Below, in pieces: positions 1 to 8,553 of a stretch of 48,013 bases of DNA. How positions within the stretch are numbered: the stretch's first letter is position 1; every line of letters starts with the position of its first letter. Location: assembly GCF_000972495.1 (NCBI RefSeq), contig NZ_LATM01000033.1, forward strand, positions 1-48,013, written 5' to 3'. This DNA comes from Hymenobacter terrenus. Its GTDB lineage: Bacteria > Bacteroidota > Bacteroidia > Cytophagales > Hymenobacteraceae. Below the pieces are notes generated by a model that made no database searches, had not been told where the DNA came from, and was given only the letters and a program-made list of their open reading frames with translations. A program made the translations under genes and the position numbers.

Positions 1-24
1 GAACAGTTTTTAAGGTGAAAAACT

Positions 25-48
25 GTCAACCTATTTCAGGGCAAGACA
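25..48 (-). mobile_element. Left terminal end of a second IS3-type element
   Basis: On the minus strand this reads TGTCTTGCCCTGAAATAGG then TTGAC, the typical tip of IS150/IS3-type elements. About 20 of 24 bases match the other IS3-type tip at 1321-1344, and both point the same way, so this is not the opposite end of that element. It abuts the stop codon of the orfA remnant. The element body would lie to the left, outside the window. This is terminal-repeat evidence only; no transposase of this element is visible. Confidence 0.55.
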
Positions 49-295
49 CTAATTGGTAGCGGACTTTTTTTCGATGCTCACGCTCAACTCCTGCTCGGCC
101 ACTCGGATGACGTTTTTATAGTAGAGCACCTACAACTCGGCTTGCTCGAACTGTTTCTGCAAGTGCTTGCCCTGCCCAGTCAGGGCATAGGCATGTTGCA
201 TGGCCTGCTCAACAAGCGTCGTGGCTGGCTTTTTTTGGATGTGTTCCATAGCTTGAGTATGTGCCTGTTCTTCCCGTCGGATACGTTCCAGCCAC

Positions 296-298
296 TTA
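296..298. repeat. Left copy of IS5 target-site duplication (TTA)
   Basis: This TTA directly flanks the left inverted repeat and is repeated at 1165-1167 directly after the right one. Removing the element plus one copy restores the orfA reading frame, which supports the boundary. Confidence 0.8.
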
Positions 299-1164
299 GA
301 AGGTGTATGAGATTTAGTGGAGATTCAAAAAGAAACGAGTCAGTAAGTTGCGGCGGGGGTTCCTAGGCTCCCGGACGCTTTATGGTTGACGGCTATCAAC
401 CCCTTACTGACTCGCAGTGGCAAGATATGCAGCCGCTCTTACCCGTCCATGGAAACCGGCGCCGGTGCTTGCGCCGGGTGCTTGATGCCGTGCGCTACAT
501 CTGCCGCACGGGCTGCCAATGGCGGGCCTTACCGGCTACTTTTCCCGCCTGGACGGCCGTACACTACTATTTCCGGCGCTGGCAGTTTGCCGTGTGGGGC
601 AACCTCAATGAAGCGCTGAACCGGGCCGACCGCCTCGCGGCCAACCGGGCCGCGACGCCCTCGCTCGTGTGCGTGAACAGCCAAAGCGTGAAGCTGGCCC
701 CGCGCATTTTTGAGCACCAGGGCACCGACGGCGGCAAGCATGTCAATAGCCGCAAACGGCAGATTATCAAGGACGTGGAAGGACGTATTTTCGCCTCTTA
801 CGTACACGCAGCCAACGGCCACGACGGCTCGGCCGCCGTGTTGGGCTTGCTGCCCAAGCGCCCCACCTGGGGCCAGCGCCTGGCCACCGTGCTCACCGAC
901 AACGCGTACCGGAGCGGTTTTGCTGCCCCCCTGCAGGCGCTGGGACTGCGCCACGAACTGGCCAGCCGGCCACCGAGCGTACGCGGGTTCGTGCCCGTTG
1001 CCAAGCGCTGGGTCGTCGAGCGCACCCTTGCTTGGCTAGCTTGTTTTCGGCGGTTGGCCGTCGACTACGAATTCACCCCCGCTAGCCATCAAGCTTGGCT
1101 GCTGATTGCTAACTCGACCATGTGCCTCAATAGTTTATGCCCGCCCTAAATCTCAAACACCCTC
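299..1164 (+). mobile_element. IS5-family (IS427-like) insertion sequence, complete
   Basis: The element is 866 bp long and bounded by 19-bp inverted repeats. The left is GAAGGTGTATGAGATTTAG (299-317) and the right, on the minus strand, is GAGGGTGTTTGAGATTTAG (1146-1164), matching at 17 of 19 positions. It is flanked by direct TTA copies at 296-298 and 1165-1167, as expected for the 2-3 bp TA-rich duplications of the IS427 group. It carries one transposase gene and lies inside an IS3-type orfA. Confidence 0.9.
382..1149 (+). CDS. IS5-family transposase (DDE; first Asp replaced by Asn)
   Basis: This 255-residue single-ORF transposase belongs to the IS5/IS427 type and would cut and rejoin the ends of its own element. 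The N-terminal DUF4096-like region (about residues 5-75: YQPLTDSQWQ, RTGCQWRALP) precedes a DDE nuclease fold. Visible catalytic positions are N99 in CVNSQSVK where the family has D (DSQSVK), D173 in VLTDNAYR, and E213 in RWVVERTLAW. The GTDGGKHVNSRKRQ block is intact. Length is close to that usual for one-ORF members. The AAC codon at 676-678 in place of GAC would remove a metal-binding carboxylate, so this copy may be inactive although its ORF and ends are complete. Confidence 0.92.
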   Translation: MVDGYQPLTDSQWQDMQPLLPVHGNRRRCLRRVLDAVRYICRTGCQWRALPATFPAWTAVHYYFRRWQFAVWGNLNEALNRADRLAANRAATPSLVCVNSQSVKLAPRIFEHQGTDGGKHVNSRKRQIIKDVEGRIFASYVHAANGHDGSAAVLGLLPKRPTWGQRLATVLTDNAYRSGFAAPLQALGLRHELASRPPSVRGFVPVAKRWVVERTLAWLACFRRLAVDYEFTPASHQAWLLIANSTMCLNSLCPP

Positions 1165-1320
1165 TTAGTGACGGTCGAACGAGTAAGCACTTGGTACTTG
1201 CTCATCGCTGACTCAATGGTATGGCGGCTGAAGTTGATTTCTTCGACCATCTGGCGTATTTTCAGCTCATGCGCCTGCTTGCGAAAGAAAAATAAGTGTT
1301 CCATCTGCGGAGAATTGATG

Positions 1321-1344
1321 GTCAACTCATTTTAGGACAAGACA
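1321..1344 (-). mobile_element. Left terminal end of the interrupted IS3-type element
   Basis: The minus strand reads TGTCTTGTCCTAAAATGAG then TTGAC, an IS3-family tip 17 bp upstream of the orfA start codon at 1304, which is the usual arrangement. It marks the right-hand boundary of the mobile DNA, about 55 bp from the stop codon of the susD-like gene. Confidence 0.65.
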
Positions 1345-1398
1345 CGACAGCACTACCTTGGCAAGCTTGACGTAATCTTTCCCAAACTACTTGCAACC

Positions 1399-2904
1399 TT
1401 AGTAACCGGGGTTTTGCGACAGCTTAGCATTCAGGTCCGTTTCGCGCTGAGGCACCGGATACAGGTTTTGAAAGGGTTGGATGGTAAATCCTTTAGCCCG
1501 CATCACGTCCACATAGCGGCCGGAGCGGATAAGGTCGGGCCAGCGCTGGTTTTCGAAGGCCAGTTCTACGCGGCGCTCCTGCTCAATGGCCTGTTTGGTG
1601 TCGGCCTGGTTCAGGGACAGGGGCTTGGCTGGCAGGCTGACCCGAGTTCGAATGCGGTTAAGTTGGGCGACGGCCGCTGATGTCTGGCCCAGTTCGTTAA
1701 GGGCCTCGGCGTACATAAGAACAACGTCGGCAAAACGCAGGATGGGAAAGTCTACGTCGGCATCGGCATTCAAGGCGCCCTGCTGCCGGAATTTAACCGC
1801 GTACCGCCCCGGCGCCATCACAGTGCTACTGGTCGGGTAGGATTCCAGCAACGACGCGTTTTTGCGCGGGTCGTTGGGTTCAAAAGCGCTGGCCAGGTCG
1901 GCCGTGGGCGTGTTGAACCCGCCGCCGCCGCCGCCGTTGGGGCCCAGCATAAAGCCCGAACCCACGGGCGCCCAGTTTGACCAGATGTCGCTGCCCTGCG
2001 TGACGCCTACCCCGCCGGAGGAGCCCACGGCACTGGCCCCCTGCGCCAGCAGACCCGACTTGTACTGCACCGCGAAAATGTACTCGGTGTTGGCGGCGTA
2101 GCTGGTATTAGCCGCGAACACGGTGGGGAAACTAGCCATCAGCGACCGTCCCGAGTTGACGTTTACGTCCTGCAGGACCGGCAAGGCACTGGCGTAGTCT
2201 TTCATTTGCAGGTAGACTTTGCCCAGCAAAGCCCGGGCGGCCCACCGCGAGGCCCGGCCAGCCTCGGTGGCCGGAATGGTGGCCGGCAGTACGTTGTAGG
2301 CGATGGTCAGGTCGTTGATAATAACCTTGTACACCTCCTCTTTGGGGGAGCGGGGTACATCGGCAGTGGCATAAATCCCATTTACCGGCGCCGTGATGAG
2401 CTGCACTTCGCCATAAAGCCGAACCAAGTTGAAATAATACAGGGCGCGCAAAAAGCGGGCTTCGCCGTCAAACCGGTCTTTTTCCGCTTGGGTGAGGGAC
2501 GGCGTCAACGTGGCGCCCGGCAGTTTCTCGATGATGGGGTTCAGCCGCCCGATAGCAATGTAATGGTCGCGCCAGGCGTCCTGAATGGCGGTGTTGCTTT
2601 TTGTGAAGAATAAATCGTTAATCTCAAAAAATGAATTGTTACTGGACTGGCGGGTCGCCCCAAATTCCGTGTTGTCGGAGGCGATTTCTTCGAGCACCAT
2701 TAGGGCCCCCGACCCGCTGGCGTACACGCCGGGCAGCTTCAGGCCGGCGTAGCCCCCCATCAGGGCGTTGTAAAAATCCAGCCGGGTCTGGTAGAAGGTG
2801 GTGGTGATGCGGTTTGACTCCGGCACTTCGTCCAAGAAGCTTTTGCAGGAAGTCAGGCTCAGGCCAACGCTAATCGCAATGGCTATAGAATAGTTCTTAT
2901 TCAT
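1399..2904 (-). CDS. SusD/RagB family outer-membrane lipoprotein
   Basis: This is a 501-residue glycan-binding lipoprotein that sits on the outer face of the outer membrane and lids its SusC partner. The N-terminus has a lipoprotein signal ending LSLTSC with the lipidated cysteine at C20, followed by KSFLDEVPES, typical of the family. A TPR-like region occupies roughly 60-260 (ARFLRALYYFNLVRLYG is a strong SusD signature). The C-terminal third has the usual LRFADVVLMYAEALNE, RIRTRV, ERRVELAFENQRWPDLIRSG and final NPGY. It starts 12 bp after the SusC stop, so the two are translationally linked. It is last in the operon, with insertion sequences just downstream. The ligand cannot be read from sequence; the GH88 gene in the operon suggests a uronate-containing glycan. 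Confidence 0.97.
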   Translation of the reverse strand: MNKNYSIAIAISVGLSLTSCKSFLDEVPESNRITTTFYQTRLDFYNALMGGYAGLKLPGVYASGSGALMVLEEIASDNTEFGATRQSSNNSFFEINDLFFTKSNTAIQDAWRDHYIAIGRLNPIIEKLPGATLTPSLTQAEKDRFDGEARFLRALYYFNLVRLYGEVQLITAPVNGIYATADVPRSPKEEVYKVIINDLTIAYNVLPATIPATEAGRASRWAARALLGKVYLQMKDYASALPVLQDVNVNSGRSLMASFPTVFAANTSYAANTEYIFAVQYKSGLLAQGASAVGSSGGVGVTQGSDIWSNWAPVGSGFMLGPNGGGGGGFNTPTADLASAFEPNDPRKNASLLESYPTSSTVMAPGRYAVKFRQQGALNADADVDFPILRFADVVLMYAEALNELGQTSAAVAQLNRIRTRVSLPAKPLSLNQADTKQAIEQERRVELAFENQRWPDLIRSGRYVDVMRAKGFTIQPFQNLYPVPQRETDLNAKLSQNPGY

Positions 2905-2916
2905 GGAAGTAGCTGC

Positions 2917-5900
2917 TTAAAAGGTGGCGTTCAGGCCGACGGTGATGACACGGGCCACGGGATAGGTGCCGAAATCGACGCCCAACGCCCGTTGATTGTT
3001 GCCCGCGTTTCCTACTTCGGGGTCGTAGCCGGGGTAGTCCGAGAAGGTGAATAGGTTGGTACCGGTCACGTTCAGGCGCAGTGCTTCCAAGCCGATACGC
3101 TTGGCCAGAGGAGTGGGCACCGAATAGTTGAGCACCACGTTGCGGATGCGCGCGAACGAGCCGTCGAACACATAGAGGTCGCTGAACAGCGTGTTGTTGT
3201 TGCGGCCGCCCCGGATTGCCCGGCCCCAGCGCCCGTCGCCGGGCTGCTCGGGGCTGCGCCAGCGCCGGTCGTTCACATAAGTGGCGTTGTTCGTCGTGCC
3301 CGTGTTGTTGAAGGCGAACAAGGCGTTGTAAATCTTGTTGCCCACCACGGCGTTGGTGAAAATGTCTAGCGAGAATGCCTTGTACCGGAAGGTGTTATTG
3401 AAGCCCAGCGTATAGTTGGGCTGTGGGCTGCCAATCAGCTCCCGGTCGTCGTCGTTTACCTGGCCGTCATTGTTGGTATCGGCCCACTTCACGTCCCCGG
3501 CGCGGGCCAGGGGCTGGTTCGGGTTTGTTTGGTTAGGCTGGGTTTTGTAGTTACGCGCTTCGTCGTCGGTCTGAAACACACCGAGCGTCTTTCGTCCGTA
3601 GAAGCTGCCAATTGGCTGCCCGACCTGCGTGATGGTAACATTGTTGCGTCCGCCCGTGCTGCCAAATATCTTATCAGCATCGCTGCTCATTTCCAGCACC
3701 CGGTTTTGGTTGAAAGAAATGTTGAAGTTGGTGTTCCAGCTGAAGTTTTTGCCTACCACGTTCTGCGTGCCCAGGGAAAATTCCAGGCCGCGGTTGCGCA
3801 CGGCGCCCAGGTTCACGGTAGCCGACGTCAGGCCCGTGGCCGCGGGCGTCTGAATGTCGAAGAGCATATCCCGGTTCACCCGGTTGTAAGCGTCGGCCGT
3901 GAGCGTAATCCGGTTGTTGAACAAAGCCAGATCGAGGCCCAGGTTGTACTGTTCCATGGCCTCCCAGGCCAGGCTCGGGTTGGCAAACGTACTAGGGCTC
4001 AGGCCAGGAACGTTCGCGTCGCCGATGACGTAATTGGTGGGGGCCAGTTGCGGCAGGAAGCGGTAGTTACCGATGTTGTTGTTGCCGGTCAGGCCGTAGC
4101 CGGCCCGCAACTTAAAATCGTTGATGGCCGGCACTGCTTTCATAAAAGCCTCGTCGGTGAGCCGGTAGGCAAATGAGCCCGAAGGGAACGTGCCCCACCG
4201 GTTGTTCGGGCCGAACTTCGACGAGCCGTCGGCCCGCACCGTAGCCGTGAAGATGAAGCGGCGATACAAGGTGTAGTTCACCCGCGCCAGATAGGACATC
4301 AGCGTTTCACGGCCAATGTTTTCGCTGCCGCCGTTCACCGTGCCACCGTTGATGTTGGTCACTTGGTCGTTGGCAAAATTGGCGGCGCTGGCTTCCAGCC
4401 GGTCGGTGAAGAATTTCTGAAACGTCACCCCGGTCACGACATTCAGCACGTGGTTCTCCGAAAATGCCCGGTTGTAGGTCAAGGTGTTCTCGTTGGCCCA
4501 GCTGGTATTCAACTGGTTGTAGGCATTGGCCGAAGTAGCCTGGGTATAGTTGGAGCCGCCGGCTAGCGTAGAGGGCACGAATACCCGGAACTGGTTCTGA
4601 AAAATGTCGCCGCCGATGGTAGCGCGCAGCTTCAGGTCGCGCAGGACGTCGTACTCCACGTAGGAGTTGGCCAGCATGCGGAAATTGTTGTTGGTGTTGA
4701 CGAACTCGTCGGCAATGCGCAGCGGGTTCTTGATGTCAATCTGGTTGTCGCCGTCTTGAAAGGTGAAGTTGCCCAACTCGTCGCGGGGCGGCAGGTGGGG
4801 CGAAATGCCCATGGCGGATTGAATAATTCCGTAACCGGGCTGGGCGTAGTGCTCGGCGGTGTTGAGGCGTTTCTGATTGGTATAAGTCGGAATCAGGCTC
4901 ACGCCAACCTTGATTTTGTCGTTGACCCGGGCGTCTAGGTTAGCCTTGAAGTTGAAGCGCCGCAGGTAAGTGTTGATGACGGTGCCCTGCTGCTCGAAAA
5001 AGCCCCCGCTCACGCTATACTTCAGCGCGTCGGTGCCCCCCCCCAGCGTAACCTTGTAGTTGGAAATGGGAGCCGTGCGGAAAATCTCATCCTGCCAGTC
5101 CGTGCCCTCGCCCAAAGCCGCCGGGTCGGAGAGGACCGCCGGGATGTCGTAGTTGCCGCCGGGCCGCACAGCATTGCTGTCAGTAATCCGGGGCGTGAAG
5201 GTGGGAGTGCTTGCCGTATTGTCGAGGTAGCCGGCGTTGCGGCCGTCGATGGTGTATTGGGCAAACTCCTGCGCGTTCATCATCTTGATGCGCTTGACTA
5301 CTTGCTGCACCCCGCCATACACTTCCACGCTCACCCGGGACTTGCCCAGCTTGCCGCGCTTGGTGGTGATTATGATGACGCCGTTGGAACCGCGCGAGCC
5401 ATAGATGGCCGTGGCCGAAGCGTCTTTGAGCACGTTGAACGACTCGATGTCGCGCGGGTCGAGGGCGTTGAGCGGGTTGGAGCCGTCGGCGTTGCTCACT
5501 GGAAACCCGTCAATGACAATCAGTGGCTGCGCCCCGCCCGTGATGGAGCTTACACCCCGTATCAGGATATTGGGGCTGCCACCGGGCTCGCCCGACGTGG
5601 TGGCAATCTGCAGGCCGGCCACCTTGCCTTGCAGGGCTTGGTCCACGCTGGAGACGGGCAGTTTCTCGATTTCCTCGGCCTTTACGGTCGCCACCGCGCC
5701 GGTTAGATCCCCACGGTTTTGCGTGCCGTACCCCACTACCACCACCTCATCCAGAGCTTTGTTGTCGGCGGCTAGCTTGACGTTCAGGGTGGGGCCGCTC
5801 ACGGCTACTTCTGTGCCCTTGAAGCCAATCGAACTGAACACCAAGACGGCATTATCAGGCACCGTCAGCGTAAACCGGCCGTCCACATCAGTCGAAGTTC

Positions 5901-6120
5901 CATTAGTGGTGCCTTTCACCAGCACCGTTACACCGGGCAGGCCCTCCCCGTCCTCGCCCGTCACCCTACCGGTTACGGTCATGTCGGCCGCCAGGCGAAC
6001 TAGGGCTGTGAATGGCGGCCGGAAACTGGCCCCAAGCACCGGGCTCAGGCCCAGCATCGGCACCAGAAACAACGGCCCGGCTGCCCAACAGAGCGAAGAA
6101 AAATGTACGCATCTAGACAT
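2917..6120 (-). CDS. SusC/RagA family TonB-linked outer-membrane transporter
   Basis: This 1067-residue TonB-dependent importer would carry oligosaccharides across the outer membrane. After a signal region (about 1-46) comes a carboxypeptidase-regulatory-like domain (VTGRVTGEDGEGLPGVTVL, to about residue 120), the TonB box region DEVVVVGYGTQ, then the plug. The plug carries SusC hallmarks such as IRGVSSITGGAQPLIVIDGF, FNVLKDASATAIYGSRGSNG and VIIITTKRGK. The rest is the beta-barrel, ending in an aromatic (GLNATF), as usual for barrel insertion. The length is normal. It lies 79 bp after the GH88 stop and 12 bp before SusD, all on the minus strand, in one probable operon headed by the kinase. 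Confidence 0.97.
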   Translation of the reverse strand: MSRCVHFSSLCWAAGPLFLVPMLGLSPVLGASFRPPFTALVRLAADMTVTGRVTGEDGEGLPGVTVLVKGTTNGTSTDVDGRFTLTVPDNAVLVFSSIGFKGTEVAVSGPTLNVKLAADNKALDEVVVVGYGTQNRGDLTGAVATVKAEEIEKLPVSSVDQALQGKVAGLQIATTSGEPGGSPNILIRGVSSITGGAQPLIVIDGFPVSNADGSNPLNALDPRDIESFNVLKDASATAIYGSRGSNGVIIITTKRGKLGKSRVSVEVYGGVQQVVKRIKMMNAQEFAQYTIDGRNAGYLDNTASTPTFTPRITDSNAVRPGGNYDIPAVLSDPAALGEGTDWQDEIFRTAPISNYKVTLGGGTDALKYSVSGGFFEQQGTVINTYLRRFNFKANLDARVNDKIKVGVSLIPTYTNQKRLNTAEHYAQPGYGIIQSAMGISPHLPPRDELGNFTFQDGDNQIDIKNPLRIADEFVNTNNNFRMLANSYVEYDVLRDLKLRATIGGDIFQNQFRVFVPSTLAGGSNYTQATSANAYNQLNTSWANENTLTYNRAFSENHVLNVVTGVTFQKFFTDRLEASAANFANDQVTNINGGTVNGGSENIGRETLMSYLARVNYTLYRRFIFTATVRADGSSKFGPNNRWGTFPSGSFAYRLTDEAFMKAVPAINDFKLRAGYGLTGNNNIGNYRFLPQLAPTNYVIGDANVPGLSPSTFANPSLAWEAMEQYNLGLDLALFNNRITLTADAYNRVNRDMLFDIQTPAATGLTSATVNLGAVRNRGLEFSLGTQNVVGKNFSWNTNFNISFNQNRVLEMSSDADKIFGSTGGRNNVTITQVGQPIGSFYGRKTLGVFQTDDEARNYKTQPNQTNPNQPLARAGDVKWADTNNDGQVNDDDRELIGSPQPNYTLGFNNTFRYKAFSLDIFTNAVVGNKIYNALFAFNNTGTTNNATYVNDRRWRSPEQPGDGRWGRAIRGGRNNNTLFSDLYVFDGSFARIRNVVLNYSVPTPLAKRIGLEALRLNVTGTNLFTFSDYPGYDPEVGNAGNNQRALGVDFGTYPVARVITVGLNATF

Positions 6121-6199
6121 GGTGGGATTTCTTGATTGGTAAAAAGTGAATTATTTCATTTGACTTGTGGGGCTTGGGCGGTAGAAGTAACTGTTGATT

Positions 6200-7411
6200 C
6201 TACAATCGGTAGGCCGGCTGCTTGTGCAGGGCCTCGTAGCGCAGCAGCGCTTCGAGGTAGTAGTAATCGGCGTAAACCAGGGGCACATCCACCTCAGAGT
6301 TGGCTGGCTTGTTGCCCACCGAATGTTTGAGCAGGAAGTGGTTGTTCTCGCCCAGCTTGGCCCGGTACGCTGGGCTGCTTAGGCTGGTCAGCATCGCCAC
6401 GGCCGCCTCATAATAGGCCTTACCCTCCTTGCCCGAGTAGGTACACAGTTCCAGCAGGCCCGAAGCGGCTACCGCCCCAGCGGATGCGTCGCGCTCCTCA
6501 TTGGGAATGCCCGGGGCGTTAAAGTCCCAATAGGGAATCTTGTCGACCGGCAGGTTGGGGTGCTTTAGATAGAAATTGGCGATGCGGCGGGCGTGCGCCA
6601 AGTACTTGGGATCTTTGGTTTCGCGATACATTACCGTAAAGCCATATAGGCCCCAGGCCTGTCCGCGGGCCCAGGCCGAACCATCAGCCGCGCCCTGGGC
6701 CGTATGACGAGCCAGCACCTTGCCGCCCGGCTCATAGCACACCACGTGATAAGAGCTGTGGTCAGACCGGAAGTGGTTTTTGAGCGTGCTATCGGCGTGC
6801 GAAATGCAGAGGTTGTAGAGCTTTTTATCGCCCGACGCTTTCGCAGCCCAGAACAGAAACTCCAGGTTCATCATGTTGTCGATGATGACCGGATAATTGT
6901 AGCCTTTGAACTCGTTCCAGCTCCTAATCACCCCATACTCGGGGCGGAGACGTGTGGCTAGCGACTGGGCCCCGGTGAGCAGAATGGGCCGGTACGTCTC
7001 GTTCTTGGTTAAGCGGTAGCCGTTGCCTAGCGGGCAATAGAGCATAAAGCCTAGGTCGTGGGTCTCGGTATTGTGCTGCTGGCCGGCCACGGCCATGCTC
7101 CACTTATCGGCGGCAGTTTTCCACTTCGGGTCTTTGGTTTGCTCAAACAAATACCAGAGCGAGCCGCCGAAAAAGCCACTACACCACCACGAAGCATCCC
7201 GGTTGTTAATCGAGCCGTCGGGCTTGCTGGATTGGGGAAACTGCTTGGTATCGGGGTGGGTTCGCAGCATCCGGTCGTACTGCTTGGCCGCCAGGGCAAA
7301 TTCCTTCGCCACGTTGATGGATGGCGCCGGGCGCCCGACCCGACTTTGCGCCAGCAAGGGGCCGGCCACCAGGAGCAGCAACAGAAGCAAAAAGCTAAAC
7401 TTTTTACGCAT
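6200..7411 (-). CDS. Glycoside hydrolase family 88 (unsaturated glucuronyl hydrolase)
   Basis: This 403-residue GH88 enzyme would release a 4,5-unsaturated uronic acid from the non-reducing end of oligosaccharides made by a polysaccharide lyase. The hydration mechanism uses two aspartates, which correspond to D119 in THDLGFMLYC and D178 in VIIDNMMNLEFLFW. Other family blocks are visible: DGSAWARGQAWGLYGF, DFNAPGIPNEERDASAGAV and EVDVPLVYADYYYLEALLRY. The N-terminus MRKKFSFLLLLLLLVAGPL is a signal peptide, so it acts in the periplasm. I chose ATG at 7411 because the longer frame begins at a TTG seven codons earlier. The kinase stop lies 48 bp upstream. No polysaccharide lyase is visible in the window to supply its substrate. 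Confidence 0.95.
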   Translation of the reverse strand: MRKKFSFLLLLLLLVAGPLLAQSRVGRPAPSINVAKEFALAAKQYDRMLRTHPDTKQFPQSSKPDGSINNRDASWWCSGFFGGSLWYLFEQTKDPKWKTAADKWSMAVAGQQHNTETHDLGFMLYCPLGNGYRLTKNETYRPILLTGAQSLATRLRPEYGVIRSWNEFKGYNYPVIIDNMMNLEFLFWAAKASGDKKLYNLCISHADSTLKNHFRSDHSSYHVVCYEPGGKVLARHTAQGAADGSAWARGQAWGLYGFTVMYRETKDPKYLAHARRIANFYLKHPNLPVDKIPYWDFNAPGIPNEERDASAGAVAASGLLELCTYSGKEGKAYYEAAVAMLTSLSSPAYRAKLGENNHFLLKHSVGNKPANSEVDVPLVYADYYYLEALLRYEALHKQPAYRL

Positions 7412-7459
7412 AAAGTGTTTTGTTAGCAACAAGTTGGCAGCTAAGCCAAGGTTAATGAT

Positions 7460-8353
7460 TTAGACCGATTGCAACCGTGCGTTCAGGTTGTTTTCGGAGA
7501 GTATAGGCGAGGAGGAACCGTACTGACCAGTCACCACCGCTCCCGCGGCGCAGGCCCGGCGCAGGCACTCAACCGGCGATTGGCCGGTAATCCAGCTGAC
7601 CAGCAGCGCCGCCAAAAAGCCCGCGCCGTAGCCGTCTGGGTCTTCGATTGAAGTTCCAAAGCCCGTGCTGTGCCACCACATACCTTCTTTGTAAAGCGAG
7701 GCACCAGTTGCCCCGCGCATTAGGCAGACTGCCTGCAAACCGTACTTTTTGGCCAGCCAGGGCACTGCGGTTTCGGCAGGCGCGGGCTGCCCCTGCCAGG
7801 CCGTGATTTCGGCTAGTTCCGCTGCATTCAGCTTGACCAGGTCGGCCTGTTTCAGCAGGTACTTGACCACCTCGCGAGAGCAATGGGCAGCATGCAGGTT
7901 TAAGTCCAGCACCTTAAAAGGCGCGTGTGGCAGGAGCCGGTACAAGGTTTCGCGGCTCACCGGGCTGCGGGCTGCCAAGGTGCCATACACCAACATCTGC
8001 CCCCGGGCTACGGCATCATACAGCGCTTCCGTATAAGGAATATAATCCCACGCCAAGGGCTGCACAATCTTATGATATTTGACCCCGCCAGCCGGCTCGG
8101 GCGACTTCACGAGTCCGGTCAGGTGAGTGGCACTGAGTTGCACCAGAGCCGGATCCAGGCCATGGGCTGCCAGTACCGCCAGAAGTTTATGGCCCAGCTC
8201 ATCATCGCCCACACGGCTCACGAGCTGCACCGGCTGCCCCAACTGCTGCAGGTGCAACGCTACCCGACAGGGCATGCCACCGGGCCGATGACCGCCGGCC
8301 AACAGGTCCCAGAGGGTTTCTCCAAAGCAGACGATGGCAGCAGATGAAATCAT
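7460..8353 (-). CDS. PfkB-family sugar kinase, catalytic Asp missing (probable pseudoenzyme)
   Basis: This 297-residue protein has the ribokinase/PfkB fold, closest in feel to fructokinase or 2-keto-3-deoxygluconate kinases of Bacteroidota. ATG at 8353 was chosen over a TTG three codons earlier. The fold is complete: GETLWDLLAGG at the start, KLNAAELAEI, LMRGATGASLY, and a C-terminal ATP-site helix. Three conserved positions are altered. The GG..xN sugar-binding motif reads GGMPCR (R30 for N). The DxNxR loop reads DLNLH. The anion-hole/catalytic GAGD reads GYGA, placing A244 where the phosphotransfer base Asp should be. It probably heads the operon with GH88 and SusCD and by context would phosphorylate KDG or a related sugar. 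As written it should not. It may be decayed, or retained as a binding protein. Confidence 0.85.
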   Translation of the reverse strand: MISSAAIVCFGETLWDLLAGGHRPGGMPCRVALHLQQLGQPVQLVSRVGDDELGHKLLAVLAAHGLDPALVQLSATHLTGLVKSPEPAGGVKYHKIVQPLAWDYIPYTEALYDAVARGQMLVYGTLAARSPVSRETLYRLLPHAPFKVLDLNLHAAHCSREVVKYLLKQADLVKLNAAELAEITAWQGQPAPAETAVPWLAKKYGLQAVCLMRGATGASLYKEGMWWHSTGFGTSIEDPDGYGAGFLAALLVSWITGQSPVECLRRACAAGAVVTGQYGSSSPILSENNLNARLQSV

Positions 8354-8514
8354 GAGTGGCAACGGATTTCAACAAAGGTCTGTTGGCCACCAGCGTCTGT
8401 GCGCACTATTTTTGCACAAAATCCATCACTATTCCTTCACGCACAGCATTTGTCTTAAAAATCTGATTTTCAAACTTATGCCGCATATTTTGCATTGGCT
8501 AATAAGTGCGTTTT

Positions 8515-8540
8515 GTCAGTTTTGTATCAATTATCCCAAA
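8515..8540 (+). promoter_or_regulatory. Copy 1 of a 26-bp motif shared with 12256-12281
   Basis: This stretch begins GTCAGTTTTGTA and ends TATCCCAAA. It matches the one at 12256-12281 at 24 of 26 positions; only positions 13 and 17 differ. It lies about 160-190 bp upstream of the kinase start. A binding site for the adjacent HTCS regulator is the simplest explanation, but the function is inferred. The copy is inverted relative to the operon it would serve. Confidence 0.6.
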
Positions 8541-8541
8541 T

Positions 8542-8553
8542 TTGTGCGCACAA
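8542..8553. promoter_or_regulatory. 12-bp perfect palindrome TTGTGCGCACAA
   Basis: TTGTGCGCACAA is a perfect palindrome directly after copy 1 of the 26-bp motif. Related TGTGCGCA sequences occur at 8399-8407 and 12015-12023, all in the non-coding regions around the HTCS gene. It could be an operator for a dimeric regulator; none with an obvious match is encoded here. Confidence 0.45.

Larger units (their letters stand above)
49..1304 (-). pseudogene. IS3-family transposase orfA, interrupted and carrying a stop
   Basis: Reading the minus strand from ATG at 1302-1304 to 1165, then skipping the inserted IS5 element and one copy of its 3-bp target duplication, and continuing from 298 to 49 restores one frame of about 127 codons. 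The start reads MEHLFFFRKQAHELKIRQMV, the middle KKPATTLVEQAMQHAYAL, and the end VIRVAEQELSVSIEKKSATN. That C-terminus matches the VAEQE...I.KKS ending usual for Bacteroidota IS3-type OrfA. OrfA is the DNA-binding half of the transposase and is normally joined to OrfB by frameshifting. No orfB is visible here. Besides the insertion, an in-frame TAG follows ..FEQAEL (near 131-133), so it is doubly dead. Confidence 0.75.

Noticed and set aside
5405..6142. 245-codon plus-strand frame opposite SusC
   Set aside because: It is a shadow of the SusC plug region with no domain features.
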